Source: Rhodohalobacter mucosus (GTDB taxonomy: Bacteria; Bacteroidota; Rhodothermia; Balneolales; Balneolaceae). From it: a DNA stretch of 64,000 bases. Within the stretch, counting starts at the first letter, position 1; each line of letters begins with the position of its first letter. Under the pieces are notes generated by a model. The model ran no database searches. It saw nothing but the letters and a program-made list of their open reading frames with translations, and had not been told where the DNA came from. The translations under genes and the position numbers were made by a program. The DNA is taken from assembly GCF_003150675.1 (NCBI RefSeq), contig NZ_QGGB01000007.1, positions 62,001 through 126,000 of the forward strand. Direction: 5' to 3'. This document shows positions 8,319 through 17,822 of this stretch, in pieces.

Positions 8319-9803
8319 ATGCCCACTTTTTTAGAGTCATTACCGGAGGTATTCGTATCCAGTACTGAGATATCTTCCCAGGTATCTCAGGCGGTTGCGG
8401 AGGGCAAGCTTAAAAAGCTAGCTTCCAGGTTGTATACAAAGAACATGCAGGATGAACCTGAAGTGATTGTTCGAAGGCATTGGTACGATCTGCTGAAGGA
8501 GTATTATCCCGATGCACTGATTGCCGACAGAACCGCACTTGAGAACAGTCCGGCTAAGGATGGTTCGGTATTTATTGTTTCATCCAAAAAGAGGAATACA
8601 GAACTGCCCGGACTGATTTTAAATCCGCGTAAGGGGAGAGGACCGTTGGAGAGTGATCTGCCGTTTATCAATGATCTTTGGATTAGTTCGGAACCAAGGG
8701 CACTGCTGGAAAACATGCGTCCATCGCGTGCAAGGAAGGGAACCGTTAGCCGCACGCTATCACGAGAGGAGATGGAGGAGAAGCTGGATAAGTTAATACG
8801 TTTAAAGGGCGAGGATTACGTCAATCAGATCAGGGATAAAGCCAGGGAGATTGCTAAAGAGCTGGATATGAAGAAGGAATTTCAAAAACTGGATGACCTG
8901 ATCGGTGCCTTGCAGGGGACAAGGTCAACAGAGCTAAAGTCAGACATTGCAAAAGCAAGAAAAGGAGACGAACCTTATGATCCGGATCGGGCTGAACTAT
9001 TTCTTAAGTTGTTTGAGGATCTGAAAGCAACTGCACCCGGTTCAAGATCTGCGAAAAACCTATCTCAGCAGGAACGAATTAACCTCTCGTTCTTTGAAGC
9101 TTATTTCTCCAATTTTATAGAAGGGACAGAGTTTGAGGTTGAAGAAGCTGCTGATATCGTATTCCGAAATGCTATCCCAACCGAAAGACCGGAAGATGCG
9201 CATGATGTACTAGGCACTTATAGAGTGGTATCAAACTATCGTGAAATGAACCGGGTGCCTAAGGATTATGATGATTTCATTGAAATACTTAGATACCGTC
9301 ATGCCGAAATATTGACCGCAAGAAAAGATAAAAATCCCGGCCAATTCAAGACGAAAGTGAACGTGGCCGGCAGCACACAATTTGTCCATCCCGATCTGGT
9401 AAAAGGTACCCTGCGCAAAGGATTTGAGATTTACCGTGCTTTGGAGTATTCCTTTCACAGGGCAGTATACATGATGTTTTTGGTGAGTGAGGTTCACCCA
9501 TTTGCAGATGGCAATGGCCGGGTAGCCCGAATCATGATGAATGCAGAGCTGGTATCGGTTATGGATCAGAAGATCATCATACCCATAGTATATCGGAACA
9601 ATTACATTGCTGCGTTAAAAACTCTGACCAATGATCGTCGTTCTGAACCTCTAATTCGGACTTTGGATTTTGGTCAAAAGTTTGCCCATTCAATAAATTG
9701 GAGTGATTACGAACATGTGCGAGGGCAGTTGGAGGAGTGTAATGCTTTTATGGATCCCAATGAGGCAGACAGGCAGGGGATTAGGTTGAGATTGCCGGTC
9801 TAA
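8319..9803 (+). CDS. Fic-domain protein with AbiEi-like N-terminal domain
   Basis: 494 residues. The catalytic Fic motif HPFADGNGR lies at 393-401, with MMNAEL after it, so AMPylation (or a related nucleotidyl transfer) chemistry is predicted. An inhibitory-helix motif SNFIEG at 264-269 fits [S/T]xxxE[G/N], placing it among Fic proteins restrained by their own N-terminal helix. The first ~45 residues (ISSQVSQAVAEGKLKKLASRLYT) resemble the winged helix of AbiEi-type antitoxins, and a helical linker (about 140-220) joins the halves. The combination suggests a self-inhibited, DNA-binding or self-regulating toxin-like protein. It is monocistronic, with a weakly defined promoter region upstream. 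Fic assignment is firm; the AbiEi-like call is by pattern. Confidence 0.85.
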   Translation: MPTFLESLPEVFVSSTEISSQVSQAVAEGKLKKLASRLYTKNMQDEPEVIVRRHWYDLLKEYYPDALIADRTALENSPAKDGSVFIVSSKKRNTELPGLILNPRKGRGPLESDLPFINDLWISSEPRALLENMRPSRARKGTVSRTLSREEMEEKLDKLIRLKGEDYVNQIRDKAREIAKELDMKKEFQKLDDLIGALQGTRSTELKSDIAKARKGDEPYDPDRAELFLKLFEDLKATAPGSRSAKNLSQQERINLSFFEAYFSNFIEGTEFEVEEAADIVFRNAIPTERPEDAHDVLGTYRVVSNYREMNRVPKDYDDFIEILRYRHAEILTARKDKNPGQFKTKVNVAGSTQFVHPDLVKGTLRKGFEIYRALEYSFHRAVYMMFLVSEVHPFADGNGRVARIMMNAELVSVMDQKIIIPIVYRNNYIAALKTLTNDRRSEPLIRTLDFGQKFAHSINWSDYEHVRGQLEECNAFMDPNEADRQGIRLRLPV

Positions 9804-9848
9804 TGACCCGTTTTGCTGATTATTCATTGAATCCAATTCCAACGCCAT

Positions 9849-10122
9849 CCCAACTATGCGAACCCTCCCTCTGGAAGCAGTCCGTCGGACTGGGTGACCA
9901 CCTACGACTATGACAGCCGGGGCCTTCTCACCGAGCGGGTATCCACCGACTCGGGAACTTCCCTGTACAGCTACGATTCGGCGGGGAACCTACGCTTCAG
10001 CCAGGATGCCAACCAGGCAGGGAGCAACGTGGCAAGCTACACCGGCTACGATTTTGCAAATCGTCCAACCGTTGAGGGAGTGACCGATATCGGGGCCACC
10101 ACCTTTGCCATCAACTACGCCA
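9849..10122 (+). pseudogene. RHS/YD-repeat protein fragment
   Basis: About 90 codons of YD-repeat sequence are present: TTYDYDSRGLLTERV, LYSYDSAGNLRF, YTGYDFANRPTVEGV. The frame enters with no start codon just after the Fic stop and loses similarity near 10122. It is higher in GC than the Fic gene. It is the relic of a large RHS/wall-associated protein gene or of an orphan tip cassette left by rearrangement. Confidence 0.7.
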
Positions 10123-10698
10123 AGGCTTCGTTGATCAAGAAAGCTTCGGAGTGCAGGCACTCTTTAGTATTTTTGTAACTGCGAGCACGAGATATTTATT
10201 CTTTCCAGCCATATCACATCTGTTTGATGGCTGATGGCGGGTAAGGAACTGCAAAACGAGAGATAAAAAGAGCCCTTGTTTGTTTAAAGAGGCGGTACGT
10301 CTAAATGATGACCGGTTCGGGGAATAGGGCGTACAGGGAATTAAAGAAATATTCGAATATTGGAAGAATATCTGCAACTCGAAGCTTGCATGGATTACTG
10401 GCACCAAGTGGTAACTACCCGGAACCGGAAGTGATCTCATACGGTTGAAGCCGGCAAAATGGCCGGTTATTCAAGACAGAAAGTAACCGGGAGTTGTAAA
10501 CATAGAACTGAAAAAGACCTAAAGGGATAATAGATAACCTGCAAGACTAACGATGCTCCAAAACCATATAATTAGGAGTCTCATTGAAATAATTCTCCCA
10601 ATTACCTGCATCTATGCACTAGTAAAAAATCTTATTTCCTGCGGACAGAACAGAATTTCGGGTGCAGATAAAAAAAAGGTAACTATTGGGACCATTAT
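10123..10698. other. intergenic stretch with decayed sequence
   Basis: No supported gene. A perfect 14-bp palindrome AATATTCGAATATT lies at 10348-10361. Short frames around 10330-10425 read like the tail of a protein (…EYLQLEACMDYWHQ… or …FEYWKNICNSKL…) but have no start. This probably marks the right-hand scar of the accessory island. Confidence 0.4.
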
Positions 10699-12603
10699 TC
10701 AATTAACCAATGATCCTGATGATCCTTTTTGTTTTTCATTTATTTCAAACGTGAGAACAGTTTTTAGACCATCACCTGTATTAAACATTTCAAGATCAGC
10801 TCCGAGTTGCATGCTTGAAATTTTGATAATTGTGATTCCCAATGTATTGGTTTCTTCAAAATTAAACTGTTCATCAACACCGACTCCATCGTCTTCTACA
10901 CTCATGCTAAGTCTGTTGCCGACTTTTTTGAGGGAAACACTAATGCTTCCAGAAGAGCGACCACTAAAAGCATGCGTCAATGAATTGGATACCAATTCGT
11001 TTAGAATAAATCCACAGGAAATGGCTTGATTGATATTTAACACAAGAGGCTCTATCTCCAGATTGATATCAAGTTTCAAACCTGGACTCTTATATATTTG
11101 TTCGATTTCATCAATCATCTCTTCAACATATTCGCGAAATGGTATATTGGAAAATGTCTCCGACTCGTACAATTTTTCATGGATTTTCGCCATCGATTTT
11201 ATCCGCAGCTGGTTAGCTCTGACCATTTCTTTAATTGATTCATCATCGGTGTGATAAAGGTTCATCTCAAGAAGGCCGGATATAATGGCTAAATTGTTTT
11301 TTACTCTGTGGTGTATTTCACCAAGCAATAACTCTTTTTCCTCAAGAGACTGCTGAATCTGTATATCCATTACTTTCCTCTCGGTAATATCATCCTGTAT
11401 GGCTATAAAACCCAGCAGGTGACCATCATTATCCAGAATTGGGTTACTTGAAAAATCGATTGTAAGCAATTCACCTTCTTTTGTTTTGTTAATTACTTCA
11501 CCCGTCATCACATCACCATCCAGGATCGTGTCCCAAAATTTCCTGTAAAACCTATCCTCCTGTTTTCCTGACTTTAAAATGCGAGGTGTTTTACCTGATA
11601 ACTCCTTAAAAGTGTACCCATATACTTTTTCAAATGACGGATTTACATATTGAAAAAATCCGTCTTTGTCCGTAATAAAAATAATGTTCTTAGAGCGTTC
11701 AATCCCGAGCTTCAATTTTAAAAGATCTTTTTGATTCTTAAGGCGTTCAGTTACATCCGTTATGATGGAGTAGAGCAGGATTTTACCTTGTAACTCAATC
11801 ATACCGCTAAACACCTCAACATCCCTGACACTACCATCTGATAGTCTGTGTTTAAACAGAAAATGGTTTCTCTTGGATGCTTTTGCTTTTTGCATTTCCT
11901 CCTGTATTTCATCAGGTGTCAGTGTGTTGATATCACTAATCTTCATTTTTTTTAACTCCTCAATAGACCAGCCATAATATTGTGTTGCGGCAGGATTGGC
12001 ATCTACAATGAAACCTGTGTCAGGGTTGATGATCAGCATTACCTTATGCTTATTCTCAAAAATACTCCTATACCTTACTTCGCTTTTAATTAAATCCTCC
12101 CTTGCTGCATAACGGTCGGAAATGTCTTCAATCATGCCAATTCCACCTACAGGTTCTTTAGACGCATTCTGGATTGGATGAAAAATTGCATTCACTGGAA
12201 CTGTCTTTCCGGATGTGACTGAAGTGTAGAATCCCTCGTGAGTGCTTTTATGTCCCTTCAAAGATTTTTTAACAGCTTTAACAATTTGTTTATCGGGTAA
12301 ATCCAGGAGACACAGCCCAACTACTTTATCATGCTGAGATCCCAGCAAATCCAGCAAGCTATCATTGCAGGCGGTAATAATGCCAAATGAATCGTATGAC
12401 ACTATTCCCACAGGTGCTTTTTCAAAAATGTTCTTATAGAAATGGTAGTCTTTGCTTTGATCCGGAGTAAGAGCAGAAACTGATGATTTGACTCGATTCA
12501 CCAATTCATTTATTTCTGATATTAAATCATCATTGTCTGATTTATTCGAAGTGAAAAGTGATTGAATACGATTCAAATCACTCAGAATTTGTTCATTTTT
12601 CAT
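10699..12603 (-). CDS. PAS-domain sensor histidine kinase (HisKA_2 type)
   Basis: 634 residues using the internal ATG (MKNEQILS…). An ATG 27 codons earlier would add a Cys-rich stretch unlike a kinase start. Three PAS domains follow in tandem (about 45-150, 175-285, 295-410, the last with FITDKDGFFQYVNPSF and a PAC-like IDFSSNPI). Next is a HisKA_2 dimerisation helix with the phospho-acceptor in LLGEIHHRVKNNLAIISGL. The HATPase domain has NELVSNSLTHAF, EDDGVGV and LGITIIK. No membrane segment is present, so it is a cytosolic sensor. No response regulator is adjacent, so partner and signal are unknown; the stand-alone receiver at 46941 is one possible type of partner. Confidence 0.9.
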   Translation of the reverse strand: MKNEQILSDLNRIQSLFTSNKSDNDDLISEINELVNRVKSSVSALTPDQSKDYHFYKNIFEKAPVGIVSYDSFGIITACNDSLLDLLGSQHDKVVGLCLLDLPDKQIVKAVKKSLKGHKSTHEGFYTSVTSGKTVPVNAIFHPIQNASKEPVGGIGMIEDISDRYAAREDLIKSEVRYRSIFENKHKVMLIINPDTGFIVDANPAATQYYGWSIEELKKMKISDINTLTPDEIQEEMQKAKASKRNHFLFKHRLSDGSVRDVEVFSGMIELQGKILLYSIITDVTERLKNQKDLLKLKLGIERSKNIIFITDKDGFFQYVNPSFEKVYGYTFKELSGKTPRILKSGKQEDRFYRKFWDTILDGDVMTGEVINKTKEGELLTIDFSSNPILDNDGHLLGFIAIQDDITERKVMDIQIQQSLEEKELLLGEIHHRVKNNLAIISGLLEMNLYHTDDESIKEMVRANQLRIKSMAKIHEKLYESETFSNIPFREYVEEMIDEIEQIYKSPGLKLDINLEIEPLVLNINQAISCGFILNELVSNSLTHAFSGRSSGSISVSLKKVGNRLSMSVEDDGVGVDEQFNFEETNTLGITIIKISSMQLGADLEMFNTGDGLKTVLTFEINEKQKGSSGSLVN

Positions 12604-13100
12604 TTCTACTGCTCTCTGAGATGAGTGAATTAAATTAAAAATAAAGCATAATTCACAATTAACTACATCTACGTTACTTATCAAAGTAATCGCAATGTTA
12701 TCACATTAACAATTCTGTTTAGTGTATTGATGTCTGTGTCGGAGCTGTGCCATCCTGTGCTGTTGGCCACACCAATTGATTGGGAGGAACTGAAGAGCAA
12801 AGACCTTCTATCTCATACTTATGCGGTGCAAAACAGTATATAAAGATCGTGCCACAAAGAGGATTTGTGAAAAAGAGATTTTCAGAGAGAGGTTAAATCG
12901 TTGTAGAAACCTGAGGCATTTAAATTTTTTCAGGAAGCAATTGCGGTCAACGTTGAGGATAGAGTTGGTCTGTCAATTGGCCGCACCTCATATTTTTATG
13001 CTTTGTATGGAATATAACCGTCTGTTTACAGGTGAAATTCATTTAATAAAAGCTCATCTTATGCAGGTCATTAATAACGCAATAAATTTGCCTGACCTGA
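12604..13100. other. intergenic region upstream of Wzi-like gene
   Basis: About 500 bp between divergent genes. An open frame at 12821-13117 encodes a Cys/Arg-rich 98-residue translation with no protein-like pattern; I do not call it. Promoters for both flanking genes should lie here but no clear element is visible. Confidence 0.5.
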
Positions 13101-14711
13101 ATGGCTTTGCCCTGTAATAACCTTGTTTACAAGATTTTTATATCACTTGGACTTTTTCTGCTATTGGCAGGAACCATAAACGGTCAGTCTCATCGCCTGG
13201 TCAATACGCACAGCTGGCAGTATGAGTACATCCAGCGGCTTCAGGAGAGGGGACATCTGCTTCAGCTCAACCCCACGGATCTCCCATATACGGAAGGTGA
13301 AATACGGGAAGCGCTGCGCAGCGTTTCGCTGCAGGATCTAGGCGACAGGGAAAGGGAGTGGTACAATCTTTTGTCCGAACGCTTTGAAGCGCGACCGGTA
13401 AATATCGACAGCATGCGCGTGGGAGGTCTCTTTGAGGGTGGTGCCCGGCGAAGCAGCAGCGACCGGCTGAACGTGATCGATCCGTCCGGCGATGGTGAGA
13501 TCATCCTGCCGCGCGGGAAATTGAACGGGTATATGGAGTGGAAAAACTGGATTGGTCAGGCAGGCGTAACCTTCGATTGGTTTTACGATATCGACCCGGA
13601 TGGGCTGGATACCGCCGACCGCCTCTACATTCGCAGCGAGGAAACCTATCTTGGCTACAATGGGGAGAGGGTGGAATTTTATGTCGGGCGTTTTGACAAT
13701 CACTGGAGCACCTATGGAAGGCAGGGGGCATTTCTGACCGACAATCCGCGGTCGTTTGATCAGATTCAGTTTAAGCTCGGATCGGAGAAACTCTCCTTCA
13801 GCACGCTTGTTGGCGAGCTGGATAATCTTAGATCTGATAGCACGTTCACGGGTCAACCTTCCCAGACAGGATCAATTTTAAGATACATTTATATGCACCG
13901 GCTCGATTGGAGCCCGTTTCCCAATCTAAAGCTGAGTTTTATCGAGGCTGAGCTTTACTATAGCCCGAATGCCGGTTTTTCGATCCGCAACCTTGTCCCA
14001 CTGCACTTCATGTTTTTTGAAAGTGATAATTTGCCTAAGAATGTGGGTGCAAATTTTATATTGGGTGGGAGTGTCTGGTATCAAAGTGGAAAATCCACTT
14101 TTTATATTCAGGCGATGTTGGATGATCTGATTGTAGAAAATCGCAGTGAGCTGCGTGAGAACGATGAACTCATCCCGACTACCTACACAATCAACAGTTC
14201 ATTGAAAGTGGCGGATATTGCGGACCGGTTTGACATGGGCCTGGAAGCGGACCTGGTGGGAGCTAATGCGTACCGGAGCAGACGGTTTCAGGATCAGTGG
14301 ACTTATGCCCAGCGGGGACTGGCCACAAATTTCAGTGACTATGTTCGAACAAAAGCGTATCTGACGTTTTATCCGGAGTGGTCGTCCGGTCTGAAAATAG
14401 AACCTGCGGTTACGTTCTACTGGAAAGGCACCGAAGATCTCAGAGAGCTTCGGACCTCTGTCGGCCCCGATGGCAGCCAGATTCCCGGAATCCTGGCGGG
14501 TACTATTGAGCGTACTGTGCGTCCTTCATTAAATCTGCGCTACCAGCCTGCGGGAATGAAACTTTTTGGGGAAGAGAATGACGTTCGTTTCAACATGTGG
14601 CTGGATGCAGACATCGGTGTCAACTACGTGGAAAACGCCAATAACATTGAGGGAGACACAACCAGCCCTTTTATCGGGCTTTTACGCTTTTTTGGGCAGG
14701 TTACATTCTGA
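13101..14711 (+). CDS. Wzi-like capsule-assembly outer-membrane beta-barrel protein
   Basis: 536 residues with a signal peptide (IFISLGLFLLLAGTINGQ). The mature N-terminus (WQYEYIQRLQERGHLL…PYTEGEIREAL) is the helical start typical of Caps_assemb_Wzi proteins in Bacteroidota. The remainder alternates short polar and aromatic strands (YLGYNGERVEFYVGRFDNHWS, NAGFSIRNLVPLHFMFFES, FYIQAMLDDL) and ends in FFGQVTF, an aromatic terminus suited to BAM insertion. Wzi proteins anchor exopolysaccharide at the cell surface in enterics; in this phylum the substrate is unproven. No capsule genes are next to it. Confidence 0.75.
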   Translation: MALPCNNLVYKIFISLGLFLLLAGTINGQSHRLVNTHSWQYEYIQRLQERGHLLQLNPTDLPYTEGEIREALRSVSLQDLGDREREWYNLLSERFEARPVNIDSMRVGGLFEGGARRSSSDRLNVIDPSGDGEIILPRGKLNGYMEWKNWIGQAGVTFDWFYDIDPDGLDTADRLYIRSEETYLGYNGERVEFYVGRFDNHWSTYGRQGAFLTDNPRSFDQIQFKLGSEKLSFSTLVGELDNLRSDSTFTGQPSQTGSILRYIYMHRLDWSPFPNLKLSFIEAELYYSPNAGFSIRNLVPLHFMFFESDNLPKNVGANFILGGSVWYQSGKSTFYIQAMLDDLIVENRSELRENDELIPTTYTINSSLKVADIADRFDMGLEADLVGANAYRSRRFQDQWTYAQRGLATNFSDYVRTKAYLTFYPEWSSGLKIEPAVTFYWKGTEDLRELRTSVGPDGSQIPGILAGTIERTVRPSLNLRYQPAGMKLFGEENDVRFNMWLDADIGVNYVENANNIEGDTTSPFIGLLRFFGQVTF

Positions 14712-14884
14712 GTATACCCTGCTATTGCTTTGCTCAACCAGATATGTCTCATCACTTCCTTATACCTGCCTGTTTTCTTCAGCCCGCATGGTTGACTGCT
14801 GATTAAGGGGTAAGGATGATGATGGAACCATATTACCCGAAATCGGTTTTTGTCCAGGAAACCGCCATTTAAATAAATACTTCT

Positions 14885-15472
14885 TTGAGTCGAGAACAGA
14901 TTATTACCCAAGAGATCTCTTTGAATGAAGCCTGGGAAAGGGTGATGGGATTGGTTTGTGAGGCCGCAGCAGGCGGATCTCACCCCTTCAGGTACGTGAC
15001 ACTGGCTACGGTGGATGAAGAAAAATCTCCGCAACAGCGAATGGTTGTGTTGCGGGACTTTGAGGATGCATCAATTTTCACAGTATACACGGATTGCCGG
15101 TCCGATAAGACCAGCCAGATAGCTCAAAATGACTCTGTAAGCCTTCTTTTTTATCATGGCGAGAAACGGCTTCAGTTGAGGGTTACGGGCAAGGCTGAGA
15201 TCGTGAATACCGGCGAGGAGCATGCGCGCAGATGGAAGAATGATGCAAGTACAACTCCCGAACCCTATTCCTCAGTTGTACCGCCGGGTGAGGAAATTGA
15301 GCATCCAGAAGAGGCTTACGAATGGGACTTAGAGGGAGCACCAAACTTTTGTATTATAAAAATAAGGGCATTCCATATGGAATTTCTGCAGCTGGACGGT
15401 GTAAAGCATATCAGGGGGATGAAAAGAAATCTCTCGGACGGCAAAAAAACTGTCGGATGGATATCGCCATAG
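14885..15472 (+). CDS. pyridoxamine 5'-phosphate oxidase family FMN-binding protein
   Basis: 195 residues. The split-barrel core is recognisable: FRYVTLATVDEEKSPQQRMVVLRDF, TVYTDCRSDKTSQIAQN and VSLLFYHGEKRLQLRVTGKAE. These are the FMN and phosphate-contacting strands of PNPOx-like proteins such as Alr4036. The C-terminal block WDLEGAPNFCIIKIRAFHMEFLQL is typical of general flavin reductase-like members rather than of PdxH, so vitamin B6 synthesis is not implied. The start is TTG, because a TAA lies in frame at 14870 and no ATG intervenes. Confidence 0.8.
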   Translation: MSREQIITQEISLNEAWERVMGLVCEAAAGGSHPFRYVTLATVDEEKSPQQRMVVLRDFEDASIFTVYTDCRSDKTSQIAQNDSVSLLFYHGEKRLQLRVTGKAEIVNTGEEHARRWKNDASTTPEPYSSVVPPGEEIEHPEEAYEWDLEGAPNFCIIKIRAFHMEFLQLDGVKHIRGMKRNLSDGKKTVGWISP

Positions 15473-15607
15473 AACATTTATTCAGCGCACCGTATCAAAC
15501 GCAAATTTGAAACCATAGGTTGTCTCTTATAAATGAATCTTATCTGAAGTATTCGAGTCAGTAAAAAACTTTCACAGAACACGTAAACAGTACAAAGGGG
15601 ACAAATC

Positions 15608-15970
15608 ATGGAATATCTGATAATTGCTTTAAAATTGATCGTTGGATTAAGCATTTTGAACGTTTGGCTCGTCCGGTCAAAAAAATCCACAGCCTGGAGG
15701 GGAGGTGATGCAAAGAATATTGAGGAGGAATTCAAAGCTTATGGCCTGCCGGTCTGGTTTATGTGGACGATCGGAACGCTGAAGGTGGTTCTGGCCATCC
15801 TGCTCATAGCCTCTATTTTCTACCCGCAGGTTGAGGCCGTTGCTGCGTACGGAATCGCATTTTTAATGCTGGGAGCCGTATCGATGCATATAAAAATCGG
15901 CGATCCCATCAAAAAATCGCTCCCTGCATTCACCTTCCTGGTACTATCCCTTGCAATAGCGCTGCTCTGA
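15608..15970 (+). CDS. DoxX-like membrane protein
   Basis: 120 residues, four predicted membrane segments (5-22, 50-70, 77-95, 101-120). The polar segment WRGGDAKNIEEEFKAYGLPVWF is the conserved loop of DoxX/DoxD-like proteins. Function in this branch is not established; members are linked to quinone or thiosulfate metabolism and to unknown membrane roles. It faces a second DoxX-like gene across the TTTTGCC repeat. Confidence 0.75.
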   Translation: MEYLIIALKLIVGLSILNVWLVRSKKSTAWRGGDAKNIEEEFKAYGLPVWFMWTIGTLKVVLAILLIASIFYPQVEAVAAYGIAFLMLGAVSMHIKIGDPIKKSLPAFTFLVLSLAIALL

Positions 15971-16159
15971 AGAGTAAGTTTGAGTTCAGGCAAAATTTAT
16001 TTGAAGCCTCAAATTCCCCTCTTTCCCAAGGAGGGGCCGGGGGTGGTTCACTAGATTGAGTGAAAAGGCAGAAGGCAAAAGTGAAAAGGGTTTTTTAAGT
16101 TTAAAATAAGCTCTTAAGTTGTTAATAAATTTGGTAAATAGATTATTTAGAAATAGCTT

Positions 16160-16285
16160 TTTTGCCTTTTGCCTTTTGCCTTTTGCCTTTTGCCTTTTGC
16201 CTTTTGCCTTTTGCCTTTTGCCTTTTGCCTTTTGCCTTTTGCCTTTTGCCTTTTGCCTTTTGCCTTTTGCCTTTTGCCTTTTGCC
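16160..16285. repeat. (TTTTGCC)18 heptanucleotide tandem repeat
   Basis: Eighteen perfect copies of TTTTGCC in register over 126 bp, followed by a partial TT. A degenerate inverted relative (AGGCAGAAGGCAAAAG) lies at about 16064-16079. The heptamer is open in all phases on the plus strand (cycling Phe-Cys-Leu-Leu-Pro-Phe-Ala), which creates a spurious reading frame. It sits in the intergenic space between two convergent DoxX-like genes, five bases from the end of the right-hand one. Confidence 0.95.
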
Positions 16286-16289
16286 TTAC

Positions 16290-16667
16290 CTAAAAAAGTT
16301 TGTAAAACACAAAAGCAAGCCACCCGTTGATCAGCAGAAATAATATGGACGGCAGAGCCTGCAGAACACTGTCTTTGATCCTTATGCGAACGATCAAAGC
16401 CACGAACATCATGGCAGTTAATCCCGCGGCGGCGAACAGGCCGATTACTGTGTAAATGAACCCGGTTAACAGCCCAATGGATCCCAATATCTGCAATGTT
16501 CCGGTTACCTTTCGCTGCAAATCACTAAGGCCGAATCGCTTGAACTCTTCTATCATCATTTGAGAGCAGAGGGACTGAAAGCCGTAGATAATGAAAAAAA
16601 CAGCATTAAGAACACATATAAATTGAAATACAGGGGTCAAGCTTCTTGAATTAGAGGGTGTAACCAA
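16290..16667 (-). CDS. DoxX-like family membrane protein
   Basis: 125 residues with four hydrophobic segments. The motif [31 protein letters not shown] is the DoxX_2 signature (E-F-x-R-x-G-L…G-x-L-x-x-L-G). It resembles its convergent neighbour at 15608 in topology but is not a close copy. Its stop codon is immediately beside the heptanucleotide repeat, so repeat-length changes could alter its 3' UTR or terminator. Confidence 0.75.
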   Translation of the reverse strand: MVTPSNSRSLTPVFQFICVLNAVFFIIYGFQSLCSQMMIEEFKRFGLSDLQRKVTGTLQILGSIGLLTGFIYTVIGLFAAAGLTAMMFVALIVRIRIKDSVLQALPSILFLLINGWLAFVFYKLF

Positions 16668-16806
16668 TCAAATAGTTCTGCTATCTCATATAGGAGATAT
16701 ATTGGAAACAGAATTTCAGGGTTGATATAAGAGTATCCGCAGAAGCTTTAATTTGTCGGGTTCGTTCAGATTATTTATTAACCGTACCGCGGAACGTAAG
16801 TGAGTA

Positions 16807-17628
16807 TCAGTCCTGAGGATTGGCTGAATTCATAAACTCTCTCCAGCTCTCTTCGATCAGCTCTCTGGAGGCATAAAAGTTCTCGTTGTGTCCTCCACGC
16901 AGCCGCACAAAACGCTTCGGTTCTCCGGCAGCCTCAAAAAGACGCTCGCTGTGATGGATGGGAATGATCTCATCCTGCGGACTGTGCATGATCATTACGG
17001 GCACACCCTGAAGCCGGCTCAGGTACTCCTCAGTCGGAAAGCTGTATTTGACGAGAGCAGAGGGTACAAAAGGGTAGACGTCTCCTGCCATCTTCCGCAG
17101 ATTGGTAAAAGCCGAATCAAGCACCAGTCCGCCAGGTCTGATTTGCGTTGCTGCATAGGCAGCCACGGCCCCACCGAGCGATCGTCCGTTATGGAAGATA
17201 TTTTCGGATTCATAGCCTTTCTCATCCATCAGCGCTTCAGTAAATGCAAGAATATCCCTGTAGAGCCCCTGCTCACTTGGACGACCCTCGCTTTTCCCAT
17301 ATCCCCGGTAGTCGTACATCAGCACGGCCGCACCGCTGTCGAGCAGGGTCCTGGCAATTTCGATCCGATAGCTGATATTGCCCGCATTGCCGTGAGAGAG
17401 TACGATCACCCTGTTTGTTTCCTCATTGGGAAAGTACCAGCCGTGGATTCGAACCCCGTCTTCGGTTTCCGTCCAGACATCCTCCGCTTTCAATCCTGCA
17501 GATTCCGGTGTTTGAAGCATTCCGGATGCCGGCATAAAGAGCAGGCGATCCTGAAACAGGTACATCAGGATCAGTAAAATGAAAAATCCCGCTGCAATGG
17601 CTGCTATGGTCGACATAATTGATTTCAT
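16807..17628 (-). CDS. membrane-anchored alpha/beta hydrolase
   Basis: 273 residues. An N-terminal hydrophobic anchor (residues 4-24) is followed by an alpha/beta hydrolase core. The oxyanion motif is VLSHGNAGN, MYDYRGYGKSEG follows, and the nucleophile elbow is NGRSLGGAV (catalytic Ser). The Asp lies in MHSPQDEIIP and the His in LRGGHNEN. This is the BEM46/YfhR-like family, usually tethered at the inner membrane with the hydrolase domain outside the cytoplasm. The substrate is unknown. Monocistronic. Confidence 0.85.
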   Translation of the reverse strand: MKSIMSTIAAIAAGFFILLILMYLFQDRLLFMPASGMLQTPESAGLKAEDVWTETEDGVRIHGWYFPNEETNRVIVLSHGNAGNISYRIEIARTLLDSGAAVLMYDYRGYGKSEGRPSEQGLYRDILAFTEALMDEKGYESENIFHNGRSLGGAVAAYAATQIRPGGLVLDSAFTNLRKMAGDVYPFVPSALVKYSFPTEEYLSRLQGVPVMIMHSPQDEIIPIHHSERLFEAAGEPKRFVRLRGGHNENFYASRELIEESWREFMNSANPQD

Positions 17629-17822
17629 GGAAATTTGTGGTGAAGAATAAGGAAAATCATGAATGGATGTTAATGTGAAGCTTCATTCCGAAAGGGGCAA
17701 GGTACATGGATCATGGCACAAGGTGAATAGGCGACAAGCTGCAAGCTTCAGGTTGCTCATTGGTTGAAGAGACAATACTTCGTCCATCACTCATCGTCTA
17801 TCATCCATCCAATATCCTTCCA

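Noticed and set aside
10300-10440. Group II intron domain V or IS remnant
   Set aside because: CTCATACGGTT and ACCGG resemble intron domain pieces on the minus strand, but the GUGAAAG/AC core of domain V and any reverse transcriptase are missing.
12821-13117. 98-codon frame before the Wzi-like gene
   Set aside because: Arg/Cys/Leu-rich translation, no family pattern, overlaps the Wzi start, and no ribosome-binding support.
16160-16285. CRISPR array
   Set aside because: The units are contiguous 7-bp repeats without unique spacers, and no cas gene is present.
16119-16343. 74-codon frame made of FAFCLLP repeats
   Set aside because: Generated wholly by the TTTTGCC tandem repeat, which is open in every phase; no independent coding sign.
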